From Symbiodinium natans (Eukaryota; Sar; Dinophyceae; Suessiales; Symbiodiniaceae), in NCBI GenBank assembly GCA_905221605.1, contig CAJNDS010000141.1, positions 1 to 64,000 of the forward strand: a DNA stretch of 64,000 nt, given 5' to 3'. Under the pieces are notes generated by a model that saw only the letters and a program-made list of their open reading frames with translations, was not told the DNA's origin and searched no databases. Every line of letters starts with the position of its first letter. Positions within the stretch are counted from its first letter, which is position 1. Of the stretch, positions 61,276-64,000 are shown in pieces. A program made the position numbers and the translations under genes.

Positions 61276-61876
61276 TGTCGTTGGGCTCCCAACACTGTGC
61301 TATGTGATTCTCAGGGTGTTGGGGTTTAGGGGGTTTGAGGCTTCAGTCAGGGGTTAGGGAACCTCCGAGAAGCTTCGGGAGCCTACCCCCCCCCTTTTAC
61401 TTATAAGGATATTCGCAACTGTGGGATTTAGGACAAAAGAAGTCGAGGGGTGTTTGGGGAGTTTGGGTTGAGTTGCGGAGCCTATCAAAGAGTGCGCTTC
61501 TCGGGGAGTCGCGTACCTTTGAGTAAAGATTCCGATCTGTTCAGGATGCAGATAAAGTTGGCAGGAACTGCTTTTGAAGACAGAGCAGCTTGGGTGCTCT
61601 TTGCGGACCCTTCAGTGAGGGTTCTGACCCGCCGAAATCCTACGCACTCACGATTATCTTGCCAAAGAAGTACGCTGAGGGTTTATTGGGTTTTGTGAGG
61701 TTCCTGACGAGCCGAAACCCTATGCACTCAAGATGATCTGATCCGAGAAGCTGTACACGCCCCTAAATTCCGACCACTGGGCTCTGCATTCACCGCCTCC
61801 CTTTGCTGGAGCGGCCTTTGGGAAGAGAGATTCTGCTCACCTGCTCACCGAATGCATATTCATGTTTTCCGCATTT
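61276..61876. other. Stretch without a firmly supported gene
   Basis: A 55-codon stretch within 61500-61690 (DSDLFRMQIKLAGTAFEDRA) looks protein-like and is followed by a repeated phrase (GAGCCGAAATCCTACGCACTCA-like at 61625 and 61705). It is not resolved into exons. Confidence 0.4.
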
Positions 61877-61958
61877 GGGGTTTAGGGTTTAGGGTTTGGG
61901 GTTTAGGGTTTGGGGTTTAGGGTTTAGGGTTTAGGGTTTAGGGTTTAGGGTTTGGGGT
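61877..61958. repeat. TTTAGGG array
   Basis: About eleven units, three TTTGGGG variants. Confidence 0.95.
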
Positions 61959-62031
61959 ACCCGTACTGAAAAAACCAAGGCGTTGATAGGACTCAAGCCA
62001 CTGCAGGGCTGAGTGTCCAGGGTTTTGTTGG

Positions 62032-62128
62032 TTTAGGGTTTAGGGTTTAGGGTTTAGGGTTTAGGGTTTAGGGTTTAGGGTTTAGGGTTTAGGGTTTAGG
62101 TTTTAGGGTTTAGGGTTTAGGGTTTAGG
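62032..62128. repeat. TTTAGGG array
   Basis: About 13 units. Confidence 0.95.
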
Positions 62129-62157
62129 GAGTGGGGCGGGGCTATAATTACAGACAT

Positions 62158-62190
62158 AGATATATATATATATATATATATATATACAGT
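62158..62190. repeat. TA microsatellite
   Basis: (TA)n of about 30 bp, with further TATA pieces to 62235. Confidence 0.9.
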
Positions 62191-62355
62191 GTTTATTATA
62201 AATTATTTGCATCCATATATATATATGTATACATTGTATATTGAATATTGGATATTTGCACGGTTTTTTTACGCACCAAAACAAGCTGTGCTATATTTTG
62301 TGGGTTTGGGACTTTAGGTGCTTCGGGGCTTTGGGGTTTCCGGTTCTGCCGTCAG

Positions 62356-62471
62356 GTAGCCCAAGCGCAGTCCCGGACGTGGCGGATTGGCGTTCCCGCA
62401 CCGGTGGCAGATCGCGTGGCCCCCTCTGCGTTGATCATGACGCTGGCCGGAGGCCAGCGTAACCCCCGGAG
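62356..62471 (+). CDS. Candidate exon, unknown
   Basis: GTCAG acceptor, VAQAQSRTWRIGVPAPVADR, VAPSALIMTLAGGQRNPR, donor GGAG|GTTTAGGG. Protein-like, GC-rich. The intron opens with a telomeric unit. No family. Confidence 0.45.
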
Positions 62472-62532
62472 GTTTAGGGTTTAGGGTTTAGGGTTTAGGG
62501 TTTAGGGGGTTTAGGGTTTAGGGTTTAGGGTC
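62472..62532. repeat. TTTAGGG array at an exon donor
   Basis: About eight units, first bases GTTTAGGG. Confidence 0.95.
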
Positions 62533-62582
62533 CCTGAGACCACTGAACCCTCAACCTTGGCTGCCCAGATACCATTTTGCCC

Positions 62583-62666
62583 GTTCAAGGTTCCCTTCTA
62601 AAGTAACCAACCCCCCCAAAAAAAGGGGTGCCCTTATTGCAATCTGGTCACTGGGCTACCAAGCAA
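62583..62666. mobile_element. Family C element, copy 3 (partial)
   Basis: GTTCAAGGTTCCCTTCTAAA, GTAACCAACC, AAAGGGGTGCCCTTATTGC, TCACTGGGCTACCAAG. Confidence 0.6.
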
Positions 62667-62697
62667 CCCTCAAACCTCAATCCCTGCACCCTAATTC

Positions 62698-62818
62698 AAC
62701 CCTAAACCCTAAACCCTAAACCCTAAACTCTAAACCCTAAACCCTAAACCCTAAACCCTAAACCCTAAACCCTAAACCCTAAACCCTAGACCCTAAACCC
62801 TAAACCCTAACCCTATAA
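62698..62818. repeat. CCCTAAA array
   Basis: About 17 units, one CCCTAGA and one CTCTAAA. Confidence 0.95.
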
Positions 62819-62828
62819 CCCACCAAAG

Positions 62829-62896
62829 CACTCCTGCACGCAAGGGCGCTCACTGCAAGAGCTGGCCCAAGGTGATGCCGCAGCACATCAGGCTCG
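62829..62896 (+). CDS. Candidate exon between opposed arrays
   Basis: CAAAG acceptor, HSCTQGRSLQELAQGDAAAH then QAR, donor CTCG|GTTTAGGG. Arrays lie within 12 bp on each side. An alternative frame (PARKGAHCKSWPKVMPQHIR) is also open. Confidence 0.4.
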
Positions 62897-62982
62897 GTTT
62901 AGGGTTTAGGGTTTAGGGTTTAGGGTTTAGGGTTCAGGGTTCAGGGTTTAGGGTTTAGGGTTTAGGGTTTAGGGTTTAGGGT
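62897..62982. repeat. TTTAGGG array at an exon donor
   Basis: About 12 units, two TTCAGGG. Confidence 0.95.
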
Positions 62983-63352
62983 GCTTTGGTTTAGGCAGGC
63001 GAATCCTAAACCCGAGAAGATGTTGTGTTCTGCGTTTAGGGCTGGGTCTAGGCTTTTTGGTTTTTAGGGCTTCAGGTTTAGGGTTCAGGGTTAGGCATTG
63101 TATTTTGGGTCTAGGCATCAGACTATTGACTTCTGGGTCTCGGGGTTGGGTCAGTGTTTGCAGTCTAGGGGTTGGACTGTTAGTATAAGGGGGAACACCC
63201 CAACCCATGCCCAGAAAAGGAAGTTGGCATGGTCTTCTTGGGCTTTGCTGTGCCCTACCTTGGATGGCTCTTGCTGTGCAAAAGCGCCTCTCATCTTGCC
63301 CACGTCGATCCGCATTTTGGCAACTTCCGGTGGGAGCGCGAGTCTGAGACAT
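62983..63352. other. Stretch with ambiguous ORFs
   Basis: Open on both strands (minus 62969-63352, plus 63098-63484). Neither shows motifs and both run into repeats, so no gene is called. Confidence 0.4.
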
Positions 63353-63462
63353 GGTAGCCCAGCGGCACCCTTTTGTTCACTTTTTTTGGTTCAAGGTTCC
63401 CTTATAAAGGTAACCAACCCCAAAAAGGGTGCCTTGTACAAAAATATAGTTGCTGGGCTACC
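63353..63462. mobile_element. Palindromic MITE-like element, family C, complete copy
   Basis: Terminal repeats GGTAGCCCAGCGGCACCC and GGTGCC...GTTGCTGGGCTACC; inner TTTTTTGGTTCAAGG and GTAACCAACCCCAAAAAG. 110 bp, no coding capacity. Confidence 0.7.
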
Positions 63463-63640
63463 AAGGAGACGCTGTGGGTCCTAGAGACTTTGCAGCAGTA
63501 CCTGGTGGCATCCTTTTATTTCCCTTCGTTTGTAGATCTAGAAGTCCACTTGTAAGCAGAACACGGCCCTGGTCATGCTTATGCTTCGGGGTGTGGGGGC
63601 ATTAATGAATGATTTGTGTGGCCCCCGGGCTCGGCCTGCG

Positions 63641-63814
63641 CCATGGGTACTTGTAACACCCCCTTGCAAGCCCCCGAAAAACCCCAAGTAGGTCGTAAGT
63701 AGACTTAGATTGATCCCTAAGCACCCGTGAACCCCCTGAACCCTAAACCCTGAACCCTAAACCCTAAACCCTAACCCTACAATTGGGTTATAAGCACCCA
63801 TGAGCCTCCAAGTA
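63641..63814. mobile_element. Family A element with telomeric sequence inside
   Basis: CCATGGGTACTTGTAACACC, AAGTAGGTCGTAAGTAGAC, and the right end GGGTTATAAGCACCCATGAG then CCTCCAAG. Six CCCTAAA-type units (63727-63780) sit in the right arm, where 3073-3233 has none. Confidence 0.55.
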
Positions 63815-63825
63815 GGGAAGCCGAA

Positions 63826-63885
63826 GGATTGGGGAAGCACGGTGCAGCTCGACGACGAGCTGCTGCTCGGCGTCCCCTCTTCTTT
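63826..63885 (+). CDS. Candidate exon near window end
   Basis: CGAAG acceptor, DWGSTVQLDDELLLGVPSSL. CCCTAAA units lie upstream and TTTAGGG units downstream (63930-63950). The donor is not defined. Confidence 0.35.
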
Positions 63886-64000
63886 GTCTTTCTTTTGGGG
63901 GTGGGCCTCTTTATTTTGTTTAAAGGGTATAGGGTTTAGGGTTTAGGGAGGCTTCGGGGTGTGGGTTTTGAGGGTGTAGCGCAGCCCTCGTTCAGCAACC

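Overview
This window is nuclear DNA of a eukaryote with plant-type telomeric repeats (TTTAGGG), most likely a dinoflagellate-like alveolate. The evidence is: hundreds of interstitial TTTAGGG/CCCTAAA units in both orientations; very short exons (about 25-500 bp) in long repeat-filled introns, all recognisable ones on the + strand; acceptors of the form AG|G; and at least one intron whose best donor is GA rather than GT. Chromerids, cryptophytes or green algae with the same telomere unit are not excluded. There are no bacterial-type operons, tRNAs, rRNAs or CRISPR arrays.

Layout. 1-5966: intergenic DNA with an 860-bp CA tract, degenerate telomere-like repeats and several small palindromic elements. 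5967-16366: one LTR-bounded element of 10.4 kb with two ~760-bp LTRs that are about 99% identical. It has an intact 1716-codon ORF, shorter flanking ORFs, no recognisable reverse transcriptase or integrase, and no telomeric repeats inside. 16379-25400: pieces of a protein-kinase gene (activation loop, APE motif and DIW..GV motif on consecutive exons). 25400-39600: repeats with only weak exon candidates, including GC-rich tandem repeats and an AT-rich repeat block near 37-38.5 kb. 40000-45440: exons of an unknown Ser/Pro/Lys-rich protein. 45440-56000: scattered short exons, among them a plausible gene start (49876-49947 joined to 50451-50661). 56476-59856: exons of an ABC1/UbiB-family (ADCK-like) atypical kinase. 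59857-64000: a few more candidate exons.

Two things stand out. First, many exons lie in a mirror arrangement: a CCCTAAA array upstream, CAG, exon, then an intron that often begins directly with GTTTAGGG and runs on as a TTTAGGG array. Each exon segment therefore looks like a telomere-capped fragment, and each intron carries complementary arrays near its two ends. At least four small palindromic elements are interrupted by telomeric sequence, one with an 8-bp flanking duplication, so telomeric DNA appears to have been inserted into pre-existing sequence. Second, the young LTR element encodes a large coiled-coil protein whose C-terminal part resembles an RNA 2'-phosphotransferase (Tpt1/KptA) fold plus a zinc ribbon, in place of the usual pol enzymes.

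All coordinates, motif readings and identity estimates were made by eye. Exon boundaries are predictions without transcript support.
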